Part shown: positions 1 through 7,635 of the stretch, in pieces
Layout of the letters: every line of letters begins with the position of its first letter
Numbering within the stretch: position 1 is the first letter of the stretch
Assembly (NCBI RefSeq): GCF_001984105.1
Contig: NZ_MTQM01000005.1
Location: 1 to 64,000 of the forward strand
DNA length: 64,000 nucleotides
DNA from: Microbacterium sp. CSI-V
GTDB lineage: Bacteria; Actinomycetota; Actinomycetes; Actinomycetales; Microbacteriaceae
Reading direction: 5' to 3'
Notes under the pieces: model-generated
What the model was told of the DNA's origin: nothing
The model's database searches: none
The model's input: only the letters and a program-made list of their open reading frames with translations
Program-made: the position numbers and the translations under genes

Positions 1-183
1 GATGCCGCACTGCATCGAGATGTAGAACTCATCTCCCGCCACGCCCTGCACGAACGCGATCTTGTAGCCGTCCGCGCCGCCCGAGGCGGACCCCGACGAG
101 GCTCCGCCGGAGCAGCCGGCGAGGACGAGGGTGGCTGCGGCGCCGAGGGTGGCGAACGCGAGAACCTTCTTGTTCCACTGCAT
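1..183 (-). CDS. Sugar ABC transporter substrate-binding lipoprotein (5' part only)
   Basis: Only the first 61 codons are inside the window; the gene runs off the left edge. The N-terminus is a lipoprotein signal peptide: MQWNKK, a hydrophobic stretch, then the lipobox LVLAGC with Cys at about residue 24, followed by a Ser/Gly/Ala-rich tether. The mature part starts with YKIAFVQGVAGDEFY, which is how ribose/fructose-type periplasmic-binding-protein-4 family proteins begin. It is the last gene of a minus-strand operon (regulator, isomerase, kinase, ATPase, permease, then this gene) and follows the permease gene by about 43 bp. It should capture the sugar outside the membrane for the importer. 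The ligand is unknown. Confidence 0.85.
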   Translation of the reverse strand, partial: MQWNKKVLAFATLGAAATLVLAGCSGGASSGSASGGADGYKIAFVQGVAGDEFYISMQCGI

Positions 184-226
184 TGTGATTGCCTGTTCTC
201 TCTTGGTTGATTCCGGATGCCGGGCC

Positions 227-1306
227 TCAGCCGCGGCGTCCTCCGCTGACGAACTTGCGCCAGAGGCTCTGGGTGTTGCCGCGGGTCGCGGCGGTGCGGC
301 GCACCTGGTCGACGTAGACGGCGGTGATGAGCACCGCGCCGACGGCGACCTGCTGCCAGAAGGGCTGCACGCCGGTGATGACGAAGCCGTTCTGCAGCAC
401 GGCGGGGATGAAGAGGCCGACCACGGTGCCGAAGATCGTGCCGACGCCGCCGAAGAGCGACGTGCCACCGATCACGACGGCCGCGATGACGTTGAGGTTG
501 GTCTGCGACTGGCCGGCGATCGCCGTGGTCGAGAACTGCGACAGGGCGAGGATGCCGGCGAGTCCGGCGAGCCCTCCCGACAGCGTGTAGACCGAGATGA
601 GGTGCCGGTCGACCTTGACGCCGACGCGACGGGCAGCGAGTTCGCTCGATCCGACGGCGTAGGTGTAAAGGCCGAACTTCGTGAAGTGCAGCACCACGGC
701 GCCGATGACGACGACCACGAGCGCGATGACGCTGATGATCGGCACGCTGCCGAAGACGTTCCCGTATCCGATCGAGACGGTCAGCACGGTGGGGACGTCG
801 CGGATGTCGACACCGCCGGTGAGGATCTGCGCGAGCCCCAGCGCCATGCCCAGCGACCCCAAGGTGACGATCAGCGGCGGGATCTTCGCCTTCGCGATGA
901 GGAAGCCGTTCAGCAGTCCCCAGCACACGCCGCTGACGATCGAGACCAGGATGCCGATGGTGGCGACGCCCCACCCTTCGCCGCCGAGCGCGCGCATCGT
1001 CAGCGCCGACACGACGCCCGAGAACACGAGCACGGAGCCGATCGAGAGGTCGATGCCCGAGGTGATGATGATGTACGTCATCCCGACGCCGAGGACGGCG
1101 AGGATCGAGGCGTTCTGGATGATCAGGCGGAAGTTCGACCACTGGGCGAACGAGTCCGGCGCGAGCGCGCTGAAGATCAGCACGATGACGATGAGGATGA
1201 GCAGGATCTGGAAGGCCTGGGCCTTCAGCAGCCCGACGAAGAAGTTCGGCTTGGTGTCCTCGAACGTGCCGATGGCCACCGTCTCGGTGGGAGGGGTGGT
1301 GCTCAT
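227..1306 (-). CDS. RbsC/FrcC-family sugar ABC transporter permease
   Basis: A 359-residue very hydrophobic protein of the branched-chain/ribose permease family (BPD_transp_2). It has roughly eight to ten membrane segments and the family motif SGIDLSIGSV near residues 85-94. The family forms the homodimeric membrane channel of monosaccharide importers such as RbsC, FrcC and XylH. Its ATG overlaps the stop of the upstream ATPase gene (ATGA), so the two are translationally coupled. The lone permease, single-domain ATPase and binding protein resemble the FrcBCA arrangement more than RbsABC. The substrate cannot be read from the sequence. Confidence 0.9.
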   Translation of the reverse strand: MSTTPPTETVAIGTFEDTKPNFFVGLLKAQAFQILLILIVIVLIFSALAPDSFAQWSNFRLIIQNASILAVLGVGMTYIIITSGIDLSIGSVLVFSGVVSALTMRALGGEGWGVATIGILVSIVSGVCWGLLNGFLIAKAKIPPLIVTLGSLGMALGLAQILTGGVDIRDVPTVLTVSIGYGNVFGSVPIISVIALVVVVIGAVVLHFTKFGLYTYAVGSSELAARRVGVKVDRHLISVYTLSGGLAGLAGILALSQFSTTAIAGQSQTNLNVIAAVVIGGTSLFGGVGTIFGTVVGLFIPAVLQNGFVITGVQPFWQQVAVGAVLITAVYVDQVRRTAATRGNTQSLWRKFVSGGRRG

Positions 1307-2082
1307 TTCTGGTCGTCCTTCGTGACGGCGCCGGTCATGAGCCCGACGAGTTCTTCCATGGAGGTGTCCTTCGCGGGGATGTTCGCCACGCGGGTGCCCA
1401 GGCGCAGCACCTGGACGCGGTCGCAGACCTCCATCACGTGCGGCATGGAGTGCGAGATCAGCACGACCGCGATGCCCTTGTCGCGCACGCGGCGGATGGT
1501 CTCCAGCACGTTCTTCGTCTGCCGCACGCCCAGCGCCGCGGTCGGCTCGTCGAGGAAGACGAGGCGACCGGCCCAGTGCACCGCGCGGGCGATCGCGATG
1601 GCCTGGCGTTGACCGCCCGACATCTCCCCCACGGGGGAGGTGAGCGAGCGCACGGTCGCACCGAGCTCGTCGAACGCGGCCCGAGAGGCCACGGCCATGT
1701 CCTTCGTCTTCATGAACCCCAGGGCCCCGGCGAGGCCCGGGCGGCGGATCTCCCGCCCCAGGTACATGTTCTGCACCGGGTCCAGGTGCGGAGCGAGCGC
1801 GAGGTCCTGATAGACGGTCTCGATCCCGAGCGAGGAGGCGACCTGCGGGTTGGTCATCTCGATCGGCTCGCCGTCGAAGAGGATCTCGCCCTCGTCGACG
1901 GCGAGGTTGCCCGACAGCGCCTTCACGAGCGTCGACTTGCCGGCGCCGTTGTCACCGATGAGAGCGGTGACCTCGCCGGGGTAGACCTCGAAATCGACGT
2001 TGCTGAGGGCGCGGACATGACCGAACTGACGCGACAGGCCGCGTGCCTGCAGCACCGGGACGGCCGTATTGACTGACGACAT
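1303..2082 (-). CDS. Single-domain sugar ABC transporter ATP-binding protein (FrcA-like)
   Basis: A 259-residue ATPase with one nucleotide-binding domain: Walker A GDNGAGKST near residue 44, Q-loop region VYQDLAL, signature MSGGQRQ near 155, Walker B LVFLDEPT near 175 and the switch histidine in VLISHSM. Most ribose-type importers use a fused double-domain ATPase of about 500 residues; this half-length form is typical of FrcA. The start at 2082 is preceded by a strong GGAAAGGAG ribosome binding site. The open frame extends further upstream but only as antisense shadow of the kinase gene. It lies 2 bp after the kinase stop and is coupled to the permease. Confidence 0.9.
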   Translation of the reverse strand: MSSVNTAVPVLQARGLSRQFGHVRALSNVDFEVYPGEVTALIGDNGAGKSTLVKALSGNLAVDEGEILFDGEPIEMTNPQVASSLGIETVYQDLALAPHLDPVQNMYLGREIRRPGLAGALGFMKTKDMAVASRAAFDELGATVRSLTSPVGEMSGGQRQAIAIARAVHWAGRLVFLDEPTAALGVRQTKNVLETIRRVRDKGIAVVLISHSMPHVMEVCDRVQVLRLGTRVANIPAKDTSMEELVGLMTGAVTKDDQK

Positions 2083-2084
2083 CG

Positions 2085-3476
2085 TCAGCTCCTTTCCGTG
2101 GTGAGAAGGGGGGAGGAGAGGAACGTCTCGGCGACGTCCTCGAAAGAACGGGGGTCGACGGCGAACGCCGCGAAGAGGGCGGCGCCGTACGCGGTGCCCT
2201 CGTCGTGCGTGGAGACCGTGACGGCGGGCAGCAGCGCTGAGCGCGACCGGACGACGGATGCCATCGACGACCAGCCGCCGGTGAGCACCGTCGAGGTGGG
2301 CGGGGCCACTTCGCGGTCCATGACGGCCATGAGCTCGGCGAGCATGTCGTTGCCGTGGCGCAGAGAGGCCGCGAACAGCTCCGCGCGGCTGAGTCCGTCG
2401 CTCTGCGCGACGATCTTCAGCACGCCGTCGTCGTTGCGGGCACCCGAGACGGCGAGCCCCGTGTCCGAGACGGTGCCGTCTGTGGGGAGCCCCATGGTCT
2501 CGTCGTCGATGCGGGCGCGGCCCACGGCATCCGTGATCCCGAGCAGCTGCAGAACGCGACGCATCAGCAGGCCCGACTTGGTCCCGGCCAGCAGCACGTA
2601 CTTGCCGGGGATGACGTGGCGGACGCAGTTGATGCCGGCGCGCGCGAGGCGCTCCCGGGCGTCGAACGGCAGGGTGTCGTCCAGCACGCGCACGAGGGCT
2701 TCGGCGGTGCCCATCGAGTCGTAGAGCTGTCCCGTGTGGGTGGCGCCGACGGCGACGGCGGAGACGAGGTGGTCGTGCCCCGCGACCGTGAGCGCCGCAC
2801 CCTGGAAGCCCGGGGGCAGCTGCGGGTCGGTGATCGTCCCGACCGCCTCCCCCGCGCTGACGAGCGTTCCCAGGATCGTCTCGTCGACACCGAGCACGTC
2901 GAGCGCGGCCCGCCACGGGGTGCTGTCGTCCTGGTCGATGAGCCCGGTGCGCGACACGAGCGAGTACTCCGCGACGCGGGGCCCGCCGAGCGCGTGCACG
3001 ACGTACTCGGGGACGTTGAGGAAGGTCGTCCCCTCAAGCGCCACCCCCTCGTCGCGCAGGTGCAGGAGCTTGGAGACGGATGCCAGTGGCCCGACCGGCA
3101 GTCCGGTGCGCCCGAGGAACTCGGCGCGGAACGCGTCGGGCGTCGCCATGATCTGCTCGGCGCCACGCGGGTCGAACCACGCCATGATCGGCGCGAGCGG
3201 TGCGCCCTCCGCATCCAGCAGGACACCCGCTTCGGCCATGCCCGACACCCCGAGCGAGAGGATGCGGTATCCGTCCTCCAGGGCCGCATCGGCCTCGGAG
3301 GCGAGATCGCGGACGACGGCGATGGCCTGCGCGGCGGTCATCTCGGCCCGGCCGTGGTCGAGGTTCGTCCAGGGCGAGCGCCGGCTCACCACGAGCACCT
3401 GGCGCCCGTCGGGGGTGGCCACCAGCAGCTTGGTGCTGGTCGAGCCCATGTCGACGCCGACGACGTAATCGCTCAC
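2085..3476 (-). CDS. FGGY-family carbohydrate kinase
   Basis: A 463-residue FGGY sugar kinase. The N-terminal phosphate-binding loop is GVDMGSTSTKLL (residues 7-18). The catalytic Asp is in AGHDHLVSAVA, and the C-terminal adenosine-binding segment is DEGTAYGAALFA. FGGY enzymes phosphorylate pentoses, ketoses, polyols or the AI-2 precursor; the sequence alone does not tell which. The ATG overlaps the stop of the upstream isomerase-like gene (ATGA). Its position between an isomerase and an importer implies it phosphorylates the imported sugar or its isomer. The closest functional guesses are a xylulose/ribulose-type or LsrK-type kinase; neither is proven. Confidence 0.85.
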   Translation of the reverse strand: MSDYVVGVDMGSTSTKLLVATPDGRQVLVVSRRSPWTNLDHGRAEMTAAQAIAVVRDLASEADAALEDGYRILSLGVSGMAEAGVLLDAEGAPLAPIMAWFDPRGAEQIMATPDAFRAEFLGRTGLPVGPLASVSKLLHLRDEGVALEGTTFLNVPEYVVHALGGPRVAEYSLVSRTGLIDQDDSTPWRAALDVLGVDETILGTLVSAGEAVGTITDPQLPPGFQGAALTVAGHDHLVSAVAVGATHTGQLYDSMGTAEALVRVLDDTLPFDARERLARAGINCVRHVIPGKYVLLAGTKSGLLMRRVLQLLGITDAVGRARIDDETMGLPTDGTVSDTGLAVSGARNDDGVLKIVAQSDGLSRAELFAASLRHGNDMLAELMAVMDREVAPPTSTVLTGGWSSMASVVRSRSALLPAVTVSTHDEGTAYGAALFAAFAVDPRSFEDVAETFLSSPLLTTERS

Positions 3477-4510
3477 CGCACCTCACCCCCGCGGAGGGTC
3501 CCGGGCCAGCCGGCACCGGGGGCGGCGACGAGCACCTCGGCGGCGCCGGTCAGACGCCAGGGGCCGAAGGCGTGCGGGACGGCGTAGACCTGGCCGCGCT
3601 CGACGTCGACCGAGGCCGCGTCGGACACCAGCGCACCGGAACCCTCGCGCACGAGCACGACCGCGAAGCCGGCCTCGCGCGACACGGTCTCCCCCGCGGC
3701 GTCGAAGAGGCGGAAGTACGGGTCGGCGACCGACGGCAGCAGAGACCGGAAATCCGCCCCCGCCGGCGTCGTGCCGACCGTGCTGACCAGGGCGTCGAGG
3801 GACGCGGCATCCAGCTTCCGGGTCGACACCGAGGGCATGACGGCCTCGAAGCCGAGATCGAGGTGCGACTCCTCGCGGGTCGAGGTCGTCACCGACCACT
3901 CGAGCAGGATCGAGAAGTCGGTGGGCTCCTGCACCTCGGCGACGAAGATGCCCCCGTCGATCGCGTGCACCGTGCCGGCGGGCACGAGAACGCCCATGCC
4001 GGGGCGCACCACGACGCGGTTCATGCGCGACAGCATCCATTCGCTGTCCTGCGCGTCGCGGCGGCGGTCGAGCTCGTCGCGGTCGACGTCCTCGTTCCAG
4101 CCGACGTGCACGGCGCAGTCATCCTCGGTCTCGAGCACGTACCAGGCCTCGGTCTTGCCGTAGGGGCAGTCGAGGTGGGCGCTCGCGAACCCGCGGTCGG
4201 GGTGCACGTGGACGGGGAGGCGCTGACGCGCGTCGAGGAGCTTGACCAGGATGCCGAGATCCGCGGCATCCCGCCCGCCGCGGGCACCCACCCACGCGGC
4301 GCGGTCTCCCGCCACGAGGTCGCGCAGGACGTCGCCCTCGTCGGTGACGGCGAGACCGATCTCGTCGGAGCCGAAGCGGGAGACGGTCGACCCGAGCCAC
4401 TCCTCGGGCTGGCGGTCGGTCTCGGGCGTGATGCCGCGCAGCGCCGCGATGCGGTCGCCACCGAGATAGAAGTGCTGCACGGGGTTGGGGGGCAGCAGGA
4501 CGGGCTTCAT
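3473..4510 (-). CDS. Class I mannose-6-phosphate isomerase-like cupin
   Basis: A 345-residue protein of the type I phosphomannose isomerase family. The expected zinc ligands are visible: the HVHPD motif, the Glu of KTEAWYVL, and the His of PAGTVHAIDGG. Members interconvert mannose-6-P and fructose-6-P, but many operon-encoded relatives act on unphosphorylated or other sugars. The start at 4510 was chosen because it forms an ATGA overlap with the upstream lacI-type gene and begins at the conserved LPPNPVQHFYLGGDRI segment; upstream codons are lacI shadow. In this operon it probably isomerises the imported aldose before kinase action. Confidence 0.8.
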   Translation of the reverse strand: MKPVLLPPNPVQHFYLGGDRIAALRGITPETDRQPEEWLGSTVSRFGSDEIGLAVTDEGDVLRDLVAGDRAAWVGARGGRDAADLGILVKLLDARQRLPVHVHPDRGFASAHLDCPYGKTEAWYVLETEDDCAVHVGWNEDVDRDELDRRRDAQDSEWMLSRMNRVVVRPGMGVLVPAGTVHAIDGGIFVAEVQEPTDFSILLEWSVTTSTREESHLDLGFEAVMPSVSTRKLDAASLDALVSTVGTTPAGADFRSLLPSVADPYFRLFDAAGETVSREAGFAVVLVREGSGALVSDAASVDVERGQVYAVPHAFGPWRLTGAAEVLVAAPGAGWPGTLRGGEVR

Positions 4511-5583
4511 CGCGTCGCTCCGATCGGGTCGAGGGGAAGGGACGGGGCGACCTCGCCCGAGCCGCGGGGCACGAGACGCGTGGGCACGACGATGCGTGCG
4601 GGGGCCTCGTCGGGGCGCGCGGCCCGCTCGCGGAGGCGGCGGAACGCCGCGGCCCCCAGCAGGCGCGGGTCGTGGTCGACGTAGGTGATGCCGGGTTCGA
4701 GCACCTCGGCGAGGGTGAAGTCGCCGAACGAGACGAGGGCGGGCATGGCGAGACCTCGCGCGCGGATGGCCCGCACGGTGGCGATCGCCGCGAGGCTGGT
4801 GGCGCACAGCAGCGCGGTGGGGGCGTCGTCGCGTTCGAGCAACGGCGACGCCTCGGCGGCCTCACCCGAGCGGAACCGCTCGTGCGTCACCACGAGCGAG
4901 GGGTCGAAGGGAATTCCCGCGGCCTCCAGCGCCGAGCGGTAGCCGGCCAGACGGTCGCTCACCGTGGGGTAGGGGACGTCTTCGCCCATGAACGCCACGC
5001 GGCGGTGTCCGTGCGCGATGAGGGCGGAGGTGGCTTCGGCTGCGGCGCCGAAGTCGTCGATGACGACCGCGTCGATCCCGGCCCGGACGCGGTCGATGGT
5101 CACGACCGGGAAGCGCGCACCGAGGCCGGCCAGCGTCGAGGCGGGCATGGCGACGGGGGCGACGATGAGGCCCGCGAGGCGGTGCCCGGTCAGTCGGTCC
5201 AGCTGCGTGCGCTCGCGGGCCGCGTCGTAGCCGGTGCTGGCGAAGATGACGTTCAGTCCGTCAGCGACCGCGAGCTCCTCCACGACGCTGACGAAGGCGG
5301 CGAAGAACGGGTCGGAGATCGCGTCGATCAGGATGCCGATGGTGTCGGCCGCCCGACGCTTGAGTTCGCGGGCGCTGCGATCGGGCACGAAGCCGAGCGC
5401 ACGCACGGTCTGCAGCACGCGGTCGCGGGTGCCGGGCAGCACGCCCGCCTCGTCGTTGATGACACGCGACACGGTCTTGGGGCTGACGCCCGCGGCCGTG
5501 GCGACGTCGATGAGACGAGCGCGGGGACGCACCGCGGCGGCTGCGCCGACCGCGGGTGCGGTCATCAGCTCGTCGTGCGTCAT
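4507..5583 (-). CDS. LacI-family transcriptional repressor of the 1-8.8 kb sugar regulon
   Basis: A 358-residue LacI/GalR regulator with the DNA-binding helix-turn-helix RLIDVATAAGVSPKTVSRVIN at residues 24-44 and a periplasmic-binding-like effector domain after it. It is the first gene of the operon lacI-isomerase-kinase-ATPase-permease-binding protein. GACAACGTTGTC palindromes occur just upstream of it and in front of the divergent aldolase operon. The simplest reading is an autoregulated local repressor relieved by the sugar or its phosphate. It overlaps the next gene by 4 bp. Confidence 0.9.
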   Translation of the reverse strand: MTHDELMTAPAVGAAAAVRPRARLIDVATAAGVSPKTVSRVINDEAGVLPGTRDRVLQTVRALGFVPDRSARELKRRAADTIGILIDAISDPFFAAFVSVVEELAVADGLNVIFASTGYDAARERTQLDRLTGHRLAGLIVAPVAMPASTLAGLGARFPVVTIDRVRAGIDAVVIDDFGAAAEATSALIAHGHRRVAFMGEDVPYPTVSDRLAGYRSALEAAGIPFDPSLVVTHERFRSGEAAEASPLLERDDAPTALLCATSLAAIATVRAIRARGLAMPALVSFGDFTLAEVLEPGITYVDHDPRLLGAAAFRRLRERAARPDEAPARIVVPTRLVPRGSGEVAPSLPLDPIGATR

Positions 5584-5592
5584 CGCTTCTCC

Positions 5593-5604
5593 GACATCGT
5601 TGTC
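5593..5604. promoter_or_regulatory. Secondary LacI-type operator candidate
   Basis: GACATCGTTGTC differs by one base from the perfect operator GACAACGTTGTC found 55 bp further upstream and again at 6714. It lies about 10 bp upstream of the lacI start codon, where a bound repressor could block elongation or loop to the promoter operator. Confidence 0.55.
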
Positions 5605-5642
5605 ATCTGGCCCGAAGTCCCGGGGCGGGCTTCGATGGAGTC

Positions 5643-5672
5643 ATCCTGAGGCTAGATAGACAACGTTGTCAA
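5643..5672 (-). promoter_or_regulatory. Promoter and operator of the lacI-isomerase-kinase-ABC operon
   Basis: Read on the minus strand there is a TTGACA -35 box (5667-5672), an 18-bp spacer and a CAGGAT -10 box (5643-5648). The perfect palindrome GACAACGTTGTC (5659-5670) overlaps the -35 box, a classical repression position. The -35 box and operator also overlap the stop codon (5669-5671) of the upstream epimerase gene, so the promoter is buried at a gene end. Confidence 0.7.
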
Positions 5673-6667
5673 GTCACGGATCGATCTCGCATGACATCGA
5701 TGTCGAGGTCGAGCTTCCACGACTCCCCCGGCGCGAGCGCGCGCAGCAGTCCGGCGGCACGCGCGTCGGCCCGCCCGAGGATCGTCGCCGCCGTCGCCGG
5801 CTCCACCCCCAGCACGACGCCGTCGTCCTGCGCCACCCGCCACTGGAACATCGCCGGCAGCACCGTGGTGTCGAACGAGATCCGGATGCCGAGCCCCGAC
5901 GCCGCCGTCACCTCCGCACTCACCCTCCGGCCACCGGGAAGCTCGTGGTGGAACACCTGCTCGGGGTAGTCGGCGACCGGCACGGGGAACTCCGCCCAGG
6001 TCGCCGCCCCGGCCTCCGCCGCCGCGTCGCGCGGATGCACCCGCACCGCCGGCGAGCGCATCCGCGTGCCGGCGTCCACCAGCGGCCACCCGAGGTTGAC
6101 GTGGTAGAGCACCATGGGCTCCACCGCCCGCGCGCCGCGGTTGAGGATCTCGTCGTGCACCTCGATGCGCGCCTCTCCCAGCGGCACCCGGATGCGTCGC
6201 CGCAGCTCGAGGTGCGCGCCCAGCACGCTCGCCTCCACGATCGTCGCCTCCACGACGACGGCGTCGCCCTCGACCTCGGCCCGGCGGACGGATGCCGAGA
6301 GCCCGCTGTAGCGACCGTGCTGCGGATGGGTGCCCTCAGCGTCCGTGGACGGCGGACCGAACGACAGCAGGCCGCAGGTGGTGAGGAGCCCTCCCCCGAA
6401 CGACGCGCCGAAGCCCGCCGAATCCGGGCGGGGCCACCCCGTCGGCGACACCCAGGCCAGGGGCACGCCGCGGTGCCGCACCTGGCCGAGGTCGAGACCG
6501 CGGTCGGGCAGCAGCTCGATGTCGAGCTCGCCCGCGACGATGCGCAGGCGTCGGGTGCCGGCATCCGGCCCGTCGGTCCTGACCGACTGCTCGATGCCCG
6601 CCAACTGCGCGGTGGCGCCCGCACGCCGGAGCGCCTCGTCGATCGTCGATCCGTACAGCTCGCCCAT
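5669..6667 (-). CDS. DUF4432 / aldose 1-epimerase family protein
   Basis: A 332-residue galactose-mutarotase-fold protein. It matches the DUF4432 family by its N-terminal LYGSTIDEALRRAG segment, the LPDRGLDLGQVRHRGVPLAWVSPTG block near residue 60, and the YHVNLGWPLVDAG segment. Relatives are annotated as aldose epimerases acting on sugar anomers, but the family is poorly characterised. The start at 6667 was chosen because the protein then begins at the conserved MGELYG; the longer frame crosses the promoter region. It is transcribed toward lacI, and the divergent aldolase operon shares the 46-bp-distant operator at 6714-6725. Confidence 0.75.
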   Translation of the reverse strand: MGELYGSTIDEALRRAGATAQLAGIEQSVRTDGPDAGTRRLRIVAGELDIELLPDRGLDLGQVRHRGVPLAWVSPTGWPRPDSAGFGASFGGGLLTTCGLLSFGPPSTDAEGTHPQHGRYSGLSASVRRAEVEGDAVVVEATIVEASVLGAHLELRRRIRVPLGEARIEVHDEILNRGARAVEPMVLYHVNLGWPLVDAGTRMRSPAVRVHPRDAAAEAGAATWAEFPVPVADYPEQVFHHELPGGRRVSAEVTAASGLGIRISFDTTVLPAMFQWRVAQDDGVVLGVEPATAATILGRADARAAGLLRALAPGESWKLDLDIDVMRDRSVT

Positions 6668-6711
6668 GAGCCCCGCCTTCCTCGCCGTGGTGCGCTTCAC
6701 GCTAGCAGCGA

Positions 6712-6741
6712 TTGACAACGTTGTCTTGTGCCCCGCATACT
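6712..6741 (+). promoter_or_regulatory. Promoter and operator of the aldolase-dehydrogenase operon
   Basis: TTGACA (6712-6717), an 18-bp spacer and CATACT (6736-6741) form a good sigma-70-type promoter facing the aldolase gene. The perfect palindrome GACAACGTTGTC (6714-6725) covers the -35 box. Because the epimerase starts only 46 bp away on the other strand, the same operator probably controls both divergent units. Confidence 0.75.
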
Positions 6742-6795
6742 GACCGTCGAGCGCAGAGCCGCGCCCCGAACCGACGTCTCGGAGACCCATACCCC

Positions 6796-7635
6796 ATGTC
6801 GAAACCCCGCCTCAACCGCCTGTTCAACGCGCGCTCCGGCCGCGCTCTCGACGTCGCCGTCGACCACGGCGCGTTCCACGAGCATCACTTCCTCACCGGC
6901 ATCGAAGACATGGCGAAGACCGTCGCGACACTCGTCGACGCCGGCCCCGACGCCGTCCAGCTCACCCTCGGCCAGGCCCCGCTGCTGCAGTCGGTGCCCG
7001 GCAAGCAGAAGCCCGGACTGGTGCTGCGCACCGACATCGCCAACGTCTACGGCGACCCGCTGGAGTCCCCCCTGCACAGCGTCCTCGTCCCGGATGCCAT
7101 CCGGGTCGCGGTCCGCCTCGACGCGGTGGCCGTGTGCGTGAACCTCCTCGACCTGCCCGGCGAGCCGCAGATCCGCGAGCAGTGCATCCGCTCGATCCTG
7201 GCGCTGCGCACCGACGCCGAGACCTACGGGATGCCGCTGATGATCGAGCCCCTCGTCATGCAGACGAAGCCGGGGTCCGGTGGCTACGGCGTCGACGGCG
7301 ACACCGCCAAGATCGTCACCCTCGTGCGCCAGGCCCGCGAGCTCGGAGCCGACCTCATCAAGGCCGACCCGACCGACGACATCACGGACTACCACAAGGT
7401 CATCCAGGCCGCCGGGGACACCCCCGTGCTCGTGCGTGGCGGCGGGCGCGTCGACGACCGCACGCTCCTGGAGCGCACGAAGGCCGTCCTCGAGCAGGGC
7501 GCCCGCGGCATCGTCTACGGCCGCAACGTCATCCAGCACGACGACCCCGCCGGCATCACCGCCGCGCTCATGGCGGTCGTCCACGACGACGCGTCGGTCG
7601 ACGAGGCTCTGACCCTGATCGGCGGTGCCGCATGA
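6796..7635 (+). CDS. Class I (DeoC/DhnA/LacD-type) aldolase
   Basis: A 279-residue TIM-barrel protein of the DhnA/LsrF/FbaB class I aldolase family. The Schiff-base lysine is most likely in GADLIKADPTDD (around residue 190), and the phosphate-binding loops VLVRGGGRVDD and GARGIVYGRNVIQH sit at the C-terminal end of the barrel as in LsrF and fructose-bisphosphate aldolase class I. In the pathway it would cleave (or thiolyse, as LsrF does) the phosphorylated sugar made by the FGGY kinase. It is the first gene after the operator-promoter at 6712-6741 and overlaps the following dehydrogenase by ATGA. Confidence 0.8.
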   Translation: MSKPRLNRLFNARSGRALDVAVDHGAFHEHHFLTGIEDMAKTVATLVDAGPDAVQLTLGQAPLLQSVPGKQKPGLVLRTDIANVYGDPLESPLHSVLVPDAIRVAVRLDAVAVCVNLLDLPGEPQIREQCIRSILALRTDAETYGMPLMIEPLVMQTKPGSGGYGVDGDTAKIVTLVRQARELGADLIKADPTDDITDYHKVIQAAGDTPVLVRGGGRVDDRTLLERTKAVLEQGARGIVYGRNVIQHDDPAGITAALMAVVHDDASVDEALTLIGGAA

